A DNA stretch of 64,000 nucleotides, taken from NCBI GenBank assembly GCA_036852015.1, contig JAANDG010000112.1, forward strand, positions 62,001 to 126,000, in the 5' to 3' direction. This DNA comes from Pelodera strongyloides (lineage: Eukaryota; Nematoda; Chromadorea; Rhabditida; Rhabditidae). Below, in pieces: positions 63,242 through 64,000 of the stretch (its first letter is position 1; every line of letters starts with the position of its first letter). The notes under the pieces are model-generated. The model had not been told where the DNA came from. It did not search any database and worked only from the letters and a program-made list of their open reading frames with translations. The position numbers and the translations under genes are program-made.

Positions 63242-64000
63242 TGGACACAACCACATGCCTGCAATCTGCCTTCGTCGTTGCCTTCTGGAGCAGGAACGAG
63301 CCGAAACACGTTGGTTCGCTCTGGGTCATGGGTGGTTCACAATTAATTTCATCTCATACAATGGTTAGTTGATACGATTATGGCATGGTTTCAAGGGTTT
63401 ACTGTTTTCTTCTCCGGTAGTTTGTGGGTGTCGGGGCAAGTTAAGCAGCCATGAAAATAGCTGTTTTTGTCCACCGTAAATCGTTGGTCTTGCATTTGAA
63501 TTGTCGCAGCTTCTTGGTATAGGAATTTAGTTCAGCCGTCAAATGTCGAGCTAGTGCAGTCAGTTCTGCAGTCAGTGTTACTGTATTATTTTCATTATAC
63601 TTATCAATTTGCGTGGCATTTAATTCATCACAATCTTCTGTTTTGTACTCAAAATTTGTTGTTAGGTAATGGTTGTATCAGAACTTTTGGCTGTTTTCAA
63701 AGTTCTTGGTTTCATTAGTGCATTATTCAGTCGATTTTAGCAAGATACTTGTAGCGGGGGTATCGTAGCGCTATATTTCAGGAGGACCGTACCGGCCTTA
63801 AGACTGTAACTAAGTTCTGGACTCCGCATTCTACGGTAGCCGGCTGTCCTACTCGTCTCTCAATCGGCATGTTCTTGACCGAAATGGTAGGTGTTCATTG
63901 CTTACTTACGTACTTTGCTTTTGGTACATCCTGTTTTATTTTGGTTTTTTTTTGCATACATGGTGATTTCACACCATGTTCTCACCAAGATTTCTAGTTC
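63242..64000 (+). CDS. Partial gene leaving the window, unassigned
   Basis: Exon 63242-63363 (after TTTCAG, before GTTAGT) and exon 63782-63886 (after TTTCAG, before GTAGGT) join in phase 0 with an open frame: SRNEPKHVGSLWVMGGSQL, then EDRTGLKTVTKFWTPHSTVA and a short Met/Leu-rich end. The first exon begins in mid-codon, so a start exon lies upstream and the gene continues past 64000. No domain is recognised. Confidence 0.5.

Overview
This 64-kb window is intron-rich, AT-rich nuclear DNA of a eukaryote. The evidence is GT-AG introns of about 50 to 2,000 bp, coding exons mostly 50-200 nt long, genes of 14 to 18 coding exons on both strands, and several families of transposon relics. The two genes I recognise (TGS1 and a SETD4-type SET-domain methyltransferase) are widespread in eukaryotes, so the organism cannot be named from sequence alone. 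An animal or another intron-rich lineage such as a unicellular holozoan would fit. All exon models below were made by eye from splice signals, reading-frame phase and, for TGS1 and SETD4, family knowledge. In the four main genes the exon phases join without a stop, with one weak acceptor and one weak donor flagged in the entries.

Layout. 1-8.7 kb: no convincing gene; microsatellites, retroposon tails and a long-hairpin MITE. 8.7-15.7 kb (minus): SETD4-like lysine methyltransferase, 14 coding exons, about 452 aa. 16.0-23.8 kb (minus): an unassigned protein of about 554 aa in 17 exons with a fibronectin-III-like domain and a helical C-terminus. 24.9-35.75 kb: a ~10.8-kb satellite array of ~61-bp dyad monomers; its 10.2-kb core lies in the opposite orientation to its two short flanks. 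36-38.7 kb: two inverted copies of a ~260-bp terminal-inverted-repeat element. 37.9-47.7 kb (plus): TGS1, 18 coding exons, 646 aa. 49.1-50.0 kb (plus): a possible small two-exon gene. 50.2-55.9 kb (plus): an unassigned coiled-coil protein of about 475 aa with a Gln/Asp-rich tail, 14 coding exons. 56-63 kb: a pyrimidine tract, short tandem repeats, a 2.1-kb segment bracketed by a 45-bp direct repeat, a G-run/TATAAA block and a chimeric hairpin MITE. 63.2 kb to the edge (plus): exons of a gene that leaves the window.

The genes do not form an operon or an obvious pathway. TGS1 (cap hypermethylation of snRNA/snoRNA) and the SET protein (lysine methylation) are both S-adenosylmethionine-dependent methyltransferases, but their proximity is probably incidental. 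The most unusual content is non-coding: the inverted-core satellite; hairpin MITE families that share terminal inverted repeats but differ inside, or share an inside but differ at the ends; and MITE copies lying within 20 nt of splice junctions.
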